A DNA stretch of 64,000 nucleotides from Tenacibaculum discolor (GTDB taxonomy: Bacteria; Bacteroidota; Bacteroidia; Flavobacteriales; Flavobacteriaceae), in the NCBI RefSeq assembly GCF_003664185.1, contig NZ_RCCS01000010.1, forward strand, positions 1 to 64,000, given 5' to 3'. Made by a program: the position numbers and the translations under genes. Under the pieces are notes generated by a model that saw nothing but the letters and a program-made list of their open reading frames with translations, was not told where the DNA came from and did not search any database. Of the stretch, positions 37,619 through 47,382 are shown in pieces (position 1 is the stretch's first letter; every line of letters begins with the position of its first letter).

Positions 37619-39454
37619 TTATCTAAGTCTAATTAAGCTTAAATCTCGATTGTATTTAACAATAAATAACCCTTGATTTCCAGAACTACCAAATATTTTT
37701 TTATGATAATCAAATTTGTTTTCGACACGTAAAGAGACTCCTTTTTTAAAAGTATCGGAAAGTTGATATCCAGAAGCTAAACGCATTAAAATATCATATG
37801 TAATATCAAAGCCTTTGATAGCATAATCTGAAGGAATGGTATTATTTTTTTGTAAGTATTTGTTATTAAAATCTTTCGTTTCTATAGCATCTTCATCAGA
37901 ATAAGTGTTAGAAACATAAGTGAAATTAATGTTGGCAAGCTTATTATTGTCAATTTTATCATAAGCACTACCTTTATTAGTTGCGAATACTTGAACTATA
38001 GTTTCATCAGGCAGGCTTATCATACTATTTAGGGCGTCAGCAACCACTACATTATCTTCAGAAGCAAAAATCACCCAATTATGTCTTTTAGAAGACATTT
38101 TGCTAGTAAAACGGTCTCTTTTTATGTAGCCTTTTTCTGGTTTTAAAACATGTATGTTATTAATACTATCATGTTTTTTTAGCTCAGAAATAATTTTAGA
38201 AACTCTCGTATTAGTTTCTTTTTGATCATCACTTACAATAAAAATTTCTTGGTCTTTATAGCTGTCTTTTAAATAAGAAGCTAAATAACTCACATAATTA
38301 TTTTTCTCAGGAGAAGTTTTAACTAATTTAGAAGAAGAAAACTTACTTTGTTTATTAGAGTAATGAGGAAAAACTACAGGAGCGTTTACATCGCGAGCAA
38401 CAACTTCTGCTTTATCAGAGTAAAAAGGACCAATAACTACATCGGTATTTTCTAGTTTTTTGTCTTTTAATATAGTAGTTATATTTTTCCCTCTGTTTCC
38501 TGTATCAAAAACATTAACATTTACTTGTACTCCTTGCTTTTTAATAGAGTCAATAGCTATCTCTGCCCCAAGATAAAAGTCAGTAACCATATTTGCTAAT
38601 TGGTTTCCTTCAAAAATATCTTTACTGGATTGAGAGTTATACTCGTCAGCTTTAAATGGAAGTAAAATAGCAAGGTTTATAGAAGTGTCAGTTTCAATAG
38701 AATCTTTATAAAAAGTATAATTTTCTTTTTTACTTACTTCTTCAATGGGTTTAATTTTTAATAATTGACCTATAGATAATTTATTATCAGCTAAATCTGG
38801 ATATTCAGGATTCAAACGTAATAAATCTTCTTTGGATACATTGTAGAAACGAGTTAAACTATACATAGTTTCTTTACTCTTTACAGTATGCGTTAAGAAC
38901 TTTTCTAAAACTTTTTCTTTATCAATAGTAATAGTTTTCTTGATTTCCTTAACCTTTAATACCTGACCTATACTTAAATTATTACTTTGAATATTAGTGT
39001 ATTCAGGATTAAATTTAATTAAGTCATCTTTGGTAATACCGTACTGTTTTGTAATACGATACACAGTTTCTCCTTTTTGAACTTCGTGAGTCTCATATTC
39101 AACAATTGTTTGTTTAAAAACAGTATCATCTTCATTAGTTTCAGGAGTTGTATCCTCAACATCATTAGTATCAGTAGTATCTACAGTTTCTTCTTCAGGA
39201 GAAGAAGTAGTAGATGAAGAAGTATTCTTTTTAATTTTAGGATTAGGTATTACAATTACCGTGTTTGCATCTGGACGTCTTCCAACATCTGGATTTAAAC
39301 GTAATAAATCTTTTGTTTTCATGTCTAAGCGATCCGCAACGTCTCGCATCGTTTCTCCTTCTTGGATTTTGTAAGATACGTAACGCTTTTGCTGACCACA
39401 AGAAACGGTAAAAGTTAAAATACAAACTAATAGTAAAAACTGTAATTTCTTCAT
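37619..39454 (-). CDS. LysM lipoprotein with periplasmic binding protein-like domain
   Basis: An exported 611 aa protein. The signal peptide ends in the lipobox TFTVSCGQQ (Cys at about residue 19). Three LysM-type peptidoglycan-binding repeats follow (about residues 25-72, 118-168 and 190-238), with recognisable KGETVYRITKQYGITKDDL and SKETMYSLTRFY. Between repeats 1 and 2 there is a Ser/Thr/Glu/Asp-rich linker. From about residue 255 to the end it resembles type I periplasmic binding proteins (NLAILLPFKAD, VVIGPFYSDKAEVVARDVN). It is downstream of guaA on the same strand. A cell wall role is likely; the ligand is unknown. Confidence 0.82.
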   Translation of the reverse strand: MKKLQFLLLVCILTFTVSCGQQKRYVSYKIQEGETMRDVADRLDMKTKDLLRLNPDVGRRPDANTVIVIPNPKIKKNTSSSTTSSPEEETVDTTDTNDVEDTTPETNEDDTVFKQTIVEYETHEVQKGETVYRITKQYGITKDDLIKFNPEYTNIQSNNLSIGQVLKVKEIKKTITIDKEKVLEKFLTHTVKSKETMYSLTRFYNVSKEDLLRLNPEYPDLADNKLSIGQLLKIKPIEEVSKKENYTFYKDSIETDTSINLAILLPFKADEYNSQSSKDIFEGNQLANMVTDFYLGAEIAIDSIKKQGVQVNVNVFDTGNRGKNITTILKDKKLENTDVVIGPFYSDKAEVVARDVNAPVVFPHYSNKQSKFSSSKLVKTSPEKNNYVSYLASYLKDSYKDQEIFIVSDDQKETNTRVSKIISELKKHDSINNIHVLKPEKGYIKRDRFTSKMSSKRHNWVIFASEDNVVVADALNSMISLPDETIVQVFATNKGSAYDKIDNNKLANINFTYVSNTYSDEDAIETKDFNNKYLQKNNTIPSDYAIKGFDITYDILMRLASGYQLSDTFKKGVSLRVENKFDYHKKIFGSSGNQGLFIVKYNRDLSLIRLR

Positions 39455-39485
39455 CTACTCTTTTTTTGAAATTAATAATGGATTT

Positions 39486-41021
39486 TTATTCCCATTCAAT
39501 TGTTGCTGGTGGTTTAGAGCTAATATCGTATACAACTCTATTCACACCTTTTACATTATTTATTATTTTATTTGATGTTTTTTGTAAAAACTCATATGGT
39601 AAATTAACCCAATCTGCTGTCATACCATCGGTACTTTCTACTGCCCTTAGAGCAACTACCTTTTCGTAGGTCCTTTCATCTCCCATAACTCCAACAGAAT
39701 TTACTGGTAATAAAATAGCACCTGCTTGCCATACTTTGTCATACAATCCGCTCTCTTTTAACCCGTTGATGAATACAGCATCTACTTCTTGCAAAATACG
39801 AACTTTTTCTGCTGTGATATCACCTAAAATCCTGATAGCTAAACCAGGACCTGGAAATGGGTGACGACCTAATAATTCTTTATCAATTCCCATAGAAGCA
39901 CCAACTCGACGTACTTCATCTTTAAAAATCATACGTAAAGGCTCAACAACTTTCAATTTCATGAAATCAGGTAAACCACCTACATTGTGATGACTTTTAA
40001 TAGTAGCTGAAGGACCTCCGTTAACTGAAACTGATTCTATTACATCAGGATATATTGTTCCTTGTGCTAACCATTTAGCATCTTCTATTTGGTGTGCTTC
40101 ATCATCAAAAACATCAATAAAAACCTTACCAATAGCTTTACGTTTTGCTTCTGGGTCACTTAATCCAGCTAGTTCGTCCAAAAAACGTGCCGAAGCATCC
40201 ACTCCTTTAACGTTTAACCCCATACCTTCGTATTGTTTTAATACATCGGTAAATTCATTTTTACGTAACAATCCGTTGTTTACGAAAATACAGTGTAAAT
40301 TACTTCCAATTGCTTTGTGTAATAAAACTGCAGCTACGGTAGAATCTACTCCTCCAGATAAACCTAAAACAACTTTGTCATTACCGATCTTAGCTTTTAA
40401 TTCAGCTACAGTTTCGTCAACAAATGAATCTGGTGTCCATGTTTGAGCTACCCCAGCTATATTAACTAAAAAGTTTTGTAATAATTGTTTACCATCTGTA
40501 GAATGATATACTTCTGGGTGAAATTGGATCGCATAAGTAGTCTCTCCATCAATCTTGTATGCTGCATTTTGTACATCATGAGTACTTGCTAATAATGTTC
40601 CTCCAGTAGGTAACTCTTTAATTGTGTCTGAATGACTCATCCAAACTTGACTTCCTTCAGAAATATCTTTAAAGAATTCTTCTCCTTCTTTAATAAAAGA
40701 TAAGTTAGCTCTACCATACTCACGAGTATTAGAAGGAGCTACTAAACCACCTGAAAAATGAGCTAAATATTGAGCTCCATAGCATACAGCTAATAAAGGT
40801 TTTTTACCTCTAATTTCAGATAAATCAGGATGTGGAGCTTCTTCTGAACGAACTGAAGATGGACTTCCTGAAAGGATTACAGCTTTAAAATCGTTTAAAT
40901 TTTGTGGTATTTTGTTGTAAGGGTGAATTTCACAATAAATATTTAATTCTCTTACACGGCGCGCAATTAACTGTGTGTATTGCGATCCGAAATCTAATAT
41001 AAGTACGTTGTGTTGTTGCAT
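39486..41021 (-). CDS. guaA: GMP synthase (glutamine-hydrolysing)
   Basis: Converts XMP to GMP using glutamine and ATP. The 511 aa chain has a class I glutamine amidotransferase domain ([19 protein letters not shown]; nucleophile Cys in [12 protein letters not shown]; His/Glu in FHPEVYHS), the PP-loop [19 protein letters not shown] and the dimerisation domain ending in PPATIEWE. The ATG at 41021 is preferred: two codons further upstream there is only a TTG, and the shorter form has the usual N-terminus and length. Confidence 0.96.
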   Translation of the reverse strand: MQQHNVLILDFGSQYTQLIARRVRELNIYCEIHPYNKIPQNLNDFKAVILSGSPSSVRSEEAPHPDLSEIRGKKPLLAVCYGAQYLAHFSGGLVAPSNTREYGRANLSFIKEGEEFFKDISEGSQVWMSHSDTIKELPTGGTLLASTHDVQNAAYKIDGETTYAIQFHPEVYHSTDGKQLLQNFLVNIAGVAQTWTPDSFVDETVAELKAKIGNDKVVLGLSGGVDSTVAAVLLHKAIGSNLHCIFVNNGLLRKNEFTDVLKQYEGMGLNVKGVDASARFLDELAGLSDPEAKRKAIGKVFIDVFDDEAHQIEDAKWLAQGTIYPDVIESVSVNGGPSATIKSHHNVGGLPDFMKLKVVEPLRMIFKDEVRRVGASMGIDKELLGRHPFPGPGLAIRILGDITAEKVRILQEVDAVFINGLKESGLYDKVWQAGAILLPVNSVGVMGDERTYEKVVALRAVESTDGMTADWVNLPYEFLQKTSNKIINNVKGVNRVVYDISSKPPATIEWE

Positions 41022-41092
41022 GCGCAAAAATAGTACTTAGATTTTATATTTGCGAGAATATTTAGTAAGAAATTAAAGAGTTTTTTTAACTA

Positions 41093-42157
41093 TTAAATCT
41101 TATAAACTATGGCATTAATATTCATTCCAGCACCTACTGATGCTAAAATAATAACATCTCCTTTTTTTACTTCTTGGTTTTCAATATTTCCTTTTAAAAC
41201 TAAATCGAGTAGGGTAGGTACGGTTGCTACTGAACTATTTCCTAATTTGTGGATACTCATTGGCATTATACCTTCAGGAACAGGTTTTTTGTATAATCGA
41301 TAAAAGCGTTTAATAATAGCTTCATCCATTTTTTCATTGGCCTGATGGATAAATATTTTTTTTACGTCATTAATGCTTACACCACTTTTATCTAAAGCAG
41401 TTTGCATTGCTTTAGGTACATTAGTTAAAGCGAACTCATATATTTTTCGTCCGTGCATTTTAATATAACGTACATCTTTGTCTTTATTTTTATCATTTGA
41501 GTTTCCAAAGAATAAATAATAAGCTTCCTCTTTAGTAAAGGTTTGTGAAGCATGACTAAGAATACCACTGTCGTTTTTGTCTGTAGCTTCCACGATACAA
41601 GCACCAGCGCCATCACTGTAAATCATAGAATCACGATCGTTCATGTCTACAACTCTTGATAGTGTTTCGCCTCCAATAACTAAACATTTTTTTGCTATAC
41701 CAGCTTTTATAAAGGCTTGTGCCTGAATAACACCTTCGATCCAACCAGGACAACCAAACAAAATATCATACGCTACACAATTCGGATTCTCAATCTGTAA
41801 TAAATGCTTTACACGAGTAGCTAAGCTGGGAAGAATATCACTTTGAATAGCATTTATTTTAACGTCTCCAAAATTATGAGCAAAAATGATGTAGTCTAAT
41901 TCTTCTGGATTAATCTTAGCATCTTCAATTGCTTTTTTTGCAGCAAAAAAACCAAGGTCTGAAGCTTTATATTCAGGTTTAGCATAACGACGCTCTTCGA
42001 TACCAGTTATTGATTTAAATTTATCAATAATTACAGAGTTAGAATTATCAAAGGAAGTTCCATCAGCATTTAAAAAGAAACTGTCATTAAACTTACTATT
42101 TTCTTTTTTGATTGAAGGAATAAAGGCTCCTGTTCCTGTAATTACTGATGATTTCAT
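41093..42157 (-). CDS. 3-oxoacyl-ACP synthase III family protein (KAS III-like)
   Basis: A thiolase-fold condensing enzyme of 354 aa. The catalytic Cys lies in YDILFGCPGWIEG, the His in IHQANEKMDEA and the Asn in KLGNSSVATVP, so the Cys-His-Asn triad is intact. It differs from FabH in the long N-terminal insert (NADGTSFDNSN) and in the sequence before the Cys. The family in Flavobacteria includes enzymes for fatty acid start or for special lipids. The substrate cannot be given. It sits between cdd and guaA on the same strand. Confidence 0.85.
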   Translation of the reverse strand: MKSSVITGTGAFIPSIKKENSKFNDSFFLNADGTSFDNSNSVIIDKFKSITGIEERRYAKPEYKASDLGFFAAKKAIEDAKINPEELDYIIFAHNFGDVKINAIQSDILPSLATRVKHLLQIENPNCVAYDILFGCPGWIEGVIQAQAFIKAGIAKKCLVIGGETLSRVVDMNDRDSMIYSDGAGACIVEATDKNDSGILSHASQTFTKEEAYYLFFGNSNDKNKDKDVRYIKMHGRKIYEFALTNVPKAMQTALDKSGVSINDVKKIFIHQANEKMDEAIIKRFYRLYKKPVPEGIMPMSIHKLGNSSVATVPTLLDLVLKGNIENQEVKKGDVIILASVGAGMNINAIVYKI

Positions 42158-42330
42158 TCGAGATACTAATTTTTAAATGTTGGATAGTTACAAATAAAGC
42201 ATTTTTATTGACGATAATTACTTTATAGACAGTCATTTTTTTAGAATTATGATATTCTTAAAAAATAAACTATGTTTTGTTTTATTATAAAAAACAAATA
42301 GGTTTTTTTATGATTTTAATGTTGTAAATG

Positions 42331-42813
42331 TTACAAATAGGAGCTATCAAAAGAAAAAGGCAGTAAAGATAGTAAGGACTCAGTTTTCACAATTTTACCA
42401 ACTTCTCCCATAAAAATAATTTCAATAGGTTGTTGTTGGTTTATTTCATATTCTGATAATGTTTGACGGCATGCTCCACAAGGTCCAACAGGTTTATCCA
42501 CTGTAGAGTTTTCAGAGGCTGCTGTTATTGCTATTTTTTTGACCTTCATATCAGGGAATTCAGAACCAGCTTTCCAAATAGCAACTCGCTCTGCACACAT
42601 ACCAGAAGGGTATGCAGCGCTCTCTTGATTATTACCTAAAACAATTTCCCCATTATCAAGCAATATAGCAGCACCAACATTAAATTTTGAGTAAGGGGCG
42701 TAAGCTTTCTGTCTTGCTTCAACAGCTTTTTCCATTAAAAAGGCATCTTCGGTTGATAATTGTGAAATATCATCAAATAAAGTAGCAATAGTGGTTACAT
42801 CAATTTTCTTCAT
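42331..42813 (-). CDS. cdd: cytidine deaminase
   Basis: Hydrolyses cytidine and deoxycytidine to uridine forms. The 160 aa chain has the zinc motif CAERVAIWKAG (Cys and catalytic Glu) and VGPCGACRQTLSE with two Cys ligands, plus PYSKFNVGAAILLDNG. The ATG at 42813 (MKKIDV) is preferred to an upstream TTG at 42831, which lies at the edge of the porV terminator and would add six residues not typical of the family. Confidence 0.94.
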   Translation of the reverse strand: MKKIDVTTIATLFDDISQLSTEDAFLMEKAVEARQKAYAPYSKFNVGAAILLDNGEIVLGNNQESAAYPSGMCAERVAIWKAGSEFPDMKVKKIAITAASENSTVDKPVGPCGACRQTLSEYEINQQQPIEIIFMGEVGKIVKTESLLSLLPFSFDSSYL

Positions 42814-42828
42814 CGTAAATAAATTAGT

Positions 42829-42857
42829 CAAAAAAAGCAGTCGGTTAGACTGCTTTT
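42829..42857 (-). terminator. terminator of porV
   Basis: A 10-bp stem (AAAAGCAGTC with GACTGCTTTT, loop GGTTA); on the minus strand it ends in six T residues. It lies between the porV stop and the cdd start. Confidence 0.83.
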
Positions 42858-42894
42858 GTATTCTGATACGAATTTATGAAAAAAATACTGGTTT

Positions 42895-43989
42895 TTAATA
42901 AACTTCATAAAGTTCTCCTAAATCAAATGATAAAGAAAAACGTAATGTATTCTCTAAAGGATTATTTACTGCTGCTGTATTTACTAAATAAGATAAATCT
43001 AAAGTAAAAGCCCTTGCAGTAAACCCAGTACCTAAAGTAAAGTACTGACGTTGTCCTTTCTCCTCACTTTCGTGAAAATAACCAGCTCTAAGAGCAAAGG
43101 CATTGTTGTATAAGTATTCGGCTCCTAAAGCCCAAGTAGTTTCTTGTAATTCTTCACTAAAGCTTCTATCTCCTAAAGAAGTGAACATTCCTTCAAACCA
43201 ACCTCTTTCAGAGTTAGGACTAGATGGAACTAATAATTTTGTGAATTCTAAGTTAAGTCCTAAAATATTCTTATCATCAAAAATAAAATCAAAACCACCC
43301 CCAACTTTAGCGTTTGTTGGAATAAAGTTAGGAACACCAGGACTGTATTCAACTTTTGGACCTATGTTAGATATGTTAAAACCTAATCTGTAGCGTCCGT
43401 TAAAGCTTCCATAGTTATCTTCTTTAGATTGATAATAACCAGAAACATCAACAGCAAAAGAGTTAACGGCATCTAAATTAGAGTCGTTACTTCTTATTTT
43501 GTAGTTTGAATGGATGTACTTTAAACCAATTCCCATAGAAAAAGTTTCACTTAGTTTTAATGAATAAATTCCTGTGATAGCTAATTCATTAGGATTTTCT
43601 ATCCCATTAGAAGTACCACTGTCATTTGTTAAAGCTACTTCTCCAAGAGAAAAATACTTTAAATCAACTCCCCAAGCTGATTTTTCACTATACCTATTAA
43701 CGTAAGAACCTCCACCAACAAAAATATCGTCAGTTAAGTTTCTAAGCCAAGGAGTATAGTTAAGTCCTATGCTTATTTTGTTTTGATTAAATGCAGTTTT
43801 TGCAGGGTTATGAAAGATAGAAAAGGCATCTGAAGATGTAGCAACTCCAATATCCCCCATACCACCAGCACGAGCATCAGGTGTAATCAATAAAAAAGGC
43901 ATTGCCGTTGTATTTATTGATGTTTGGGCTTGCGCTTTATTTTGAAGGGTAAAGCACACAAAAAATAATACGATTGATAATTTTTTCAT
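42895..43989 (-). CDS. porV: type IX secretion outer membrane protein PorV
   Basis: A FadL-like beta-barrel of 364 aa that shuttles cargo from the type IX secretion translocon to the attachment complex. A signal peptide ends near NKAQAQ. The mature start has LLITPDARAGGMGDIGVATS, the hallmark of PorV/PorQ-type proteins, followed by FSIFHNPAKTAF and many amphipathic strands ending with an aromatic residue (LGELYEVY). It is monocistronic with its own promoter and terminator. In Flavobacterium johnsoniae porU lies between porV and gldJ; here it does not. Confidence 0.92.
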   Translation of the reverse strand: MKKLSIVLFFVCFTLQNKAQAQTSINTTAMPFLLITPDARAGGMGDIGVATSSDAFSIFHNPAKTAFNQNKISIGLNYTPWLRNLTDDIFVGGGSYVNRYSEKSAWGVDLKYFSLGEVALTNDSGTSNGIENPNELAITGIYSLKLSETFSMGIGLKYIHSNYKIRSNDSNLDAVNSFAVDVSGYYQSKEDNYGSFNGRYRLGFNISNIGPKVEYSPGVPNFIPTNAKVGGGFDFIFDDKNILGLNLEFTKLLVPSSPNSERGWFEGMFTSLGDRSFSEELQETTWALGAEYLYNNAFALRAGYFHESEEKGQRQYFTLGTGFTARAFTLDLSYLVNTAAVNNPLENTLRFSLSFDLGELYEVY

Positions 43990-44012
43990 GTAAAATTTGA
44001 TTAATTGTTTAG

Positions 44013-44045
44013 CAAATATATAATTTTTCTTGGGGGAGTATACAA
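44013..44045 (-). promoter_or_regulatory. promoter of porV
   Basis: On the minus strand a TTG (44045-44043), a 22-base spacer and TATATTTG (44020-44013) match the Bacteroidota consensus. The porV ATG is about 24 bases further on. Confidence 0.65.
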
Positions 44046-44305
44046 CTAATAACTTTTTTTGGACTTCTTGTAATACTAAACTTAAAAGTTTATTTATTAG
44101 TTTAATAAGGTAACGGTATTACTAAGATATTATTATGTATACTATTAGATTTAGGAAGAAATTTATTTTTTACCACTAAAAATATTAAACTTTAACAGCC
44201 TATATTTTAATCTTTTTCTTAGATTCGTAATACTAAAGTATAAAAACTGTCGTTTGTAATCTTGCATAGACAAGGTTACTAAATGTGAATTTATAGATAA
44301 ATTAG

Positions 44306-44335
44306 TTGTAAGAAATTAGAAATATTGTAAATTGC
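44306..44335 (+). promoter_or_regulatory. possible gldJ promoter
   Basis: TTG at 44306-44308, a 19-base spacer, then TAAATTGC, a shifted and imperfect match to TAnnTTTG. Another imperfect site (TAATCTTG) lies at 44257-44264. Neither is strong. Confidence 0.3.
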
Positions 44336-44363
44336 GACACCCTTAAAAAACAGTTAAAAATAC

Positions 44364-46064
44364 ATGAAAAGTACGTTGAAATTATTTAGTTTATTAGCGA
44401 TCACTGGTTTATTAATTACTTCTTGTAAGAGTAATGGAGCTAGATCGGGTAAGTCTTCATTAACTGGTTGGAACTTTAATGATCCTAATTATGGAGGTTA
44501 TTTGAAGGGAGAGTACAAAGAAGGTAAAAATGTGCCGCCAGGAATGGTTCATATAGAAGGAGGTACCTTTACTATGGGATTAGTACAAGATGATGTTATG
44601 TTTGATTGGAATACAACTCCTCAAAAAATGCATGTTCGTACTTTTTACATGGATGAAACAGAGGTGACTAATGCAGAGTATGGGTTATTTATGCAGTATA
44701 CTAAAGATGTATTCCCTCCAGAAGATCCGCAGTTTAAAAATATTTATCCATCAATATTACCAGATACATTAGTATGGAGAAAAGGTTTAGGTAATACAAA
44801 CTTATTATCTGAAAGTTATTTAAGACATCCTTCGTATGCGGAATATCCTGTTGTTGGGGTTAGCTGGATACAAGCCAATAAATATTGTAAGTGGCGTACT
44901 AATGCTGTTAACTTAAAGATATTAATGGACAAAGGAGTTATAAAAAACATCTTTAAGGAAGATTCAATAAGCTTTAAAGGTGAAAATAACTTTGATACTG
45001 ATACATATTTAACAGATCCTTATTCCATTTTTGATGGAGATTCTACAATCTATAAAAAAGGTATCCCAGTACCAAGATCTAAAGGAGAGCCTAAACCAGA
45101 AAAAGGAGCTTTTACGGGAAGACAAGTAACTTCTTCTGATGGTATATTATCTCAGAAATTTAGATTACCAACTGAAGTAGAGTGGGAGTATGCAGCAAAG
45201 TCTATTTTTGAAAACCGTGAGTATAATAATATTAGAGGTAGAAAGAAGTATGCTTGGAGTGGAAAATATACTCGTGATAGAGATAAAAGAAGAAGAGGAG
45301 ATCAGTTAGCTAACTTTAAGCAAGGTAAAGGAGACTATAGTGGTATTGCTGGTTGGAGTAGTGACGGATCAGATATTCCTAATGCTGTTAAAAGTTATCC
45401 TCCTAATGCCTTTGGTTTATATGATATGTCTGGTAACGTATCTGAATGGGTACAAGATGTATATCGACCAATTATTGATTCAGAAGCAAATGACTTTAAC
45501 TACTTTAGAGGTAATATTTTTACTAAAAAATTAATTAACGAAGAAGGTAAAGTTGTTATTGTTGGTGATGGAGAAGTAGAGTATGATACTTTAGAAAACG
45601 GTAGAATTGTACCTAAAGATTTACCAGGAAGTGTTAAGTATATTCCAATTACTAAAGAAGATACTTACATGAGAAGAAACTATAACTTAGCTAATAACTC
45701 TAGTTTAGGCGATGGAGACCAAGCTTCTTCTAAGTTCTACGGATTAGATAAAGATCAATTAGACCGTACTACAAGAATGTATAATTCTCCACAAAAACCA
45801 GAAGCAGAAGTAGATACTTTAGGAAACGTTGTAAACAACTATAAGTATGACGATAAGAGAAGAACTACATTAATAAGTGATAAATCTAGAGTTTATAAAG
45901 GTGGTTCTTGGGCTGATAGAGAATATTGGTTAGATCCAGCACAAAGAAGATATTTCCCAGAATATATGGCAACGAACTATATAGGGTTTAGATGTGCTAC
46001 TGATAAAATGGGACCAATGGTTTTAAACAAAAGAAAAACCGCTACACCAGATAAAGTGAAATAA
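44364..46064 (+). CDS. gldJ: gliding motility lipoprotein GldJ
   Basis: An outer-membrane lipoprotein needed for gliding and for stability of GldK in the type IX secretion apparatus. The lipobox LLITSC places the lipidated Cys at residue 21. The rest of the 566 aa is a formylglycine-generating-enzyme (sulfatase-modifying factor) fold: HIEGGTFTMG, DETEVTNAEY, FRLPTEVEWEYAAK, DMSGNVSEWVQD and the C-terminal VYKGGSWADREYW and YIGFRCA. A long insertion (about residues 375-490) between the last two is typical of GldJ. It is followed by a terminator and murF. Confidence 0.94.
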   Translation: MKSTLKLFSLLAITGLLITSCKSNGARSGKSSLTGWNFNDPNYGGYLKGEYKEGKNVPPGMVHIEGGTFTMGLVQDDVMFDWNTTPQKMHVRTFYMDETEVTNAEYGLFMQYTKDVFPPEDPQFKNIYPSILPDTLVWRKGLGNTNLLSESYLRHPSYAEYPVVGVSWIQANKYCKWRTNAVNLKILMDKGVIKNIFKEDSISFKGENNFDTDTYLTDPYSIFDGDSTIYKKGIPVPRSKGEPKPEKGAFTGRQVTSSDGILSQKFRLPTEVEWEYAAKSIFENREYNNIRGRKKYAWSGKYTRDRDKRRRGDQLANFKQGKGDYSGIAGWSSDGSDIPNAVKSYPPNAFGLYDMSGNVSEWVQDVYRPIIDSEANDFNYFRGNIFTKKLINEEGKVVIVGDGEVEYDTLENGRIVPKDLPGSVKYIPITKEDTYMRRNYNLANNSSLGDGDQASSKFYGLDKDQLDRTTRMYNSPQKPEAEVDTLGNVVNNYKYDDKRRTTLISDKSRVYKGGSWADREYWLDPAQRRYFPEYMATNYIGFRCATDKMGPMVLNKRKTATPDKVK

Positions 46065-46090
46065 TAATTGAACCTAAAATTATATAAGAA

Positions 46091-46117
46091 CCTCATTGAA
46101 TCTCAATGAGGTTTTTT
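46091..46117 (+). terminator. terminator after gldJ
   Basis: A 9-bp stem (CCTCATTGA with TCAATGAGG) followed by six T residues, 27 bases after the gldJ stop. It supports the later murF start at 46129. Confidence 0.85.
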
Positions 46118-46128
46118 ATTTTTACAAT

Positions 46129-47382
46129 ATGAAGATAGAAGATTTATACAAGCTGTATATCGCTCATGGTTTAGTAGATACAGATACTAGAAGTATTAGA
46201 AAAAACACACTTTTTTTTGCTTTAAAAGGAGAAAACTTTAATGGAAATAAGTTTGCAGAAGAAGCTATTAATAAAGGTGCTAGTTATGCAGTAATTGATG
46301 AAGTTGAGTATGAAACTTCAGAAAAACTAATTTTGGTTAAAGATGTTCTAGAAACACTTCAAGAACTAGCAAATTATCATAGGAATCAATTGAAAATTCC
46401 TATAATTGCTTTAACAGGAAGTAATGGAAAAACAACTACAAAAGAACTTATAAATGCAGTCCTATCAACAAAGTATAAAACAACAGCTACTTTAGGTAAC
46501 TTAAACAATCATATTGGTGTACCATTAACCTTATTGTCAATGAATAAAGATACAGAGATAGGTATTGTTGAAATGGGAGCCAATCATGCAAAAGAAATTG
46601 ATTTTTTATCAAGAATAGCGAATCCTGATTATGGTTATATAACAAACTTCGGGAGTGCGCATTTAGAAGGTTTTGGTTCTTTAGATGGTGTGGTAAAAGC
46701 TAAATCTGAATTGTATGATTTTTTAAGAGCTCATAATAAAAAAGTTTTTGTCAATCCTACAGATGAAAAGCAAGTAGAAAGAACAGAAGGTATAGAGACA
46801 ATTACTTTTGAAGAAAGTATAAAGTTTATAGAAGCGAATCCATTTGTAAAACTTTCTTATAAAAATATAGATGTTTTAAGTAACTTAATAGGAGCTTACA
46901 ATTTTGCTAATATATCAGCAGCAATAACTATTGGAAACTACTTTAACGTGTCATTAGAGCAAATAAAAAATGCTATTGAGAATTATGTTCCTTCTAATAA
47001 TAGATCTCAGGTAATAAATACTGAAACTAATAAAGTAATTTTAGATGCATACAATGCTAACCCTACAAGTATGAAAGCTGCTTTAGAAAGTTTTAGTAAA
47101 CTACATGGTAATAATAAAATAATAATTTTAGGAGATATGTTTGAGCTTGGAGAATATAGTTCAAAAGAGCATCAAAACATAGTAGATATGATTGAAAAAC
47201 TAGACTTGAATAAAGCTTTTCTTATAGGGGATAATTTTTATAAGACAATTACTGAGTGTAAAAAGTTTAAGAACTTTTATGAGTTTGAAGATTATGTAAA
47301 GAATAACCCAATAGAAAATAGTACAATTTTAGTTAAGGGTTCAAGAGGGATGGCTCTTGAAAGAATTGTAGAGTCTTTTTAA
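46129..47382 (+). CDS. murF: UDP-N-acetylmuramoyl-tripeptide--D-alanyl-D-alanine ligase
   Basis: Adds D-Ala-D-Ala to the cell wall precursor with ATP. The 417 aa form has SIRKNTLFFALKGENFNGN in the N-terminal UDP-binding domain, the ATP loop LTGSNGKTTTKELINAV and GIVEMGANHAKEI. The start at 46129 (MKIEDLY) is chosen because an earlier in-frame ATG at 46096 lies inside the gldJ terminator. Its stop overlaps that of the convergent kinase gene by 4 bases. Confidence 0.93.
   Translation: MKIEDLYKLYIAHGLVDTDTRSIRKNTLFFALKGENFNGNKFAEEAINKGASYAVIDEVEYETSEKLILVKDVLETLQELANYHRNQLKIPIIALTGSNGKTTTKELINAVLSTKYKTTATLGNLNNHIGVPLTLLSMNKDTEIGIVEMGANHAKEIDFLSRIANPDYGYITNFGSAHLEGFGSLDGVVKAKSELYDFLRAHNKKVFVNPTDEKQVERTEGIETITFEESIKFIEANPFVKLSYKNIDVLSNLIGAYNFANISAAITIGNYFNVSLEQIKNAIENYVPSNNRSQVINTETNKVILDAYNANPTSMKAALESFSKLHGNNKIIILGDMFELGEYSSKEHQNIVDMIEKLDLNKAFLIGDNFYKTITECKKFKNFYEFEDYVKNNPIENSTILVKGSRGMALERIVESF

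Larger units (their letters stand above)
43990..44363. other. 374-base intergenic region between divergent porV and gldJ
   Basis: No ORF longer than about 15 codons, and no remnant of porU. It holds the porV promoter at its left end and a weaker candidate for gldJ at its right. The middle is AT-rich without clear repeats. Confidence 0.6.

Noticed and set aside
41025..41032. TATTTTTG on the minus strand as the guaA promoter
   Set aside because: It ends only a few bases before the guaA ATG and would make a leaderless message; no -33 element fits.
41046..41053. TATATTTG on the plus strand as a promoter
   Set aside because: Only minus-strand genes follow to the right for more than 2 kb, so it has no plausible target.
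42322..42336. TTGTAA-ATG-TTACAA as an operator near the end of cdd
   Set aside because: The arms are only 6 bases and overlap the cdd coding end; no support for a regulatory role.
46096..46128. An earlier murF start
   Set aside because: The codons lie in the gldJ terminator stem and T run; the start at 46129 matches the family N-terminus.
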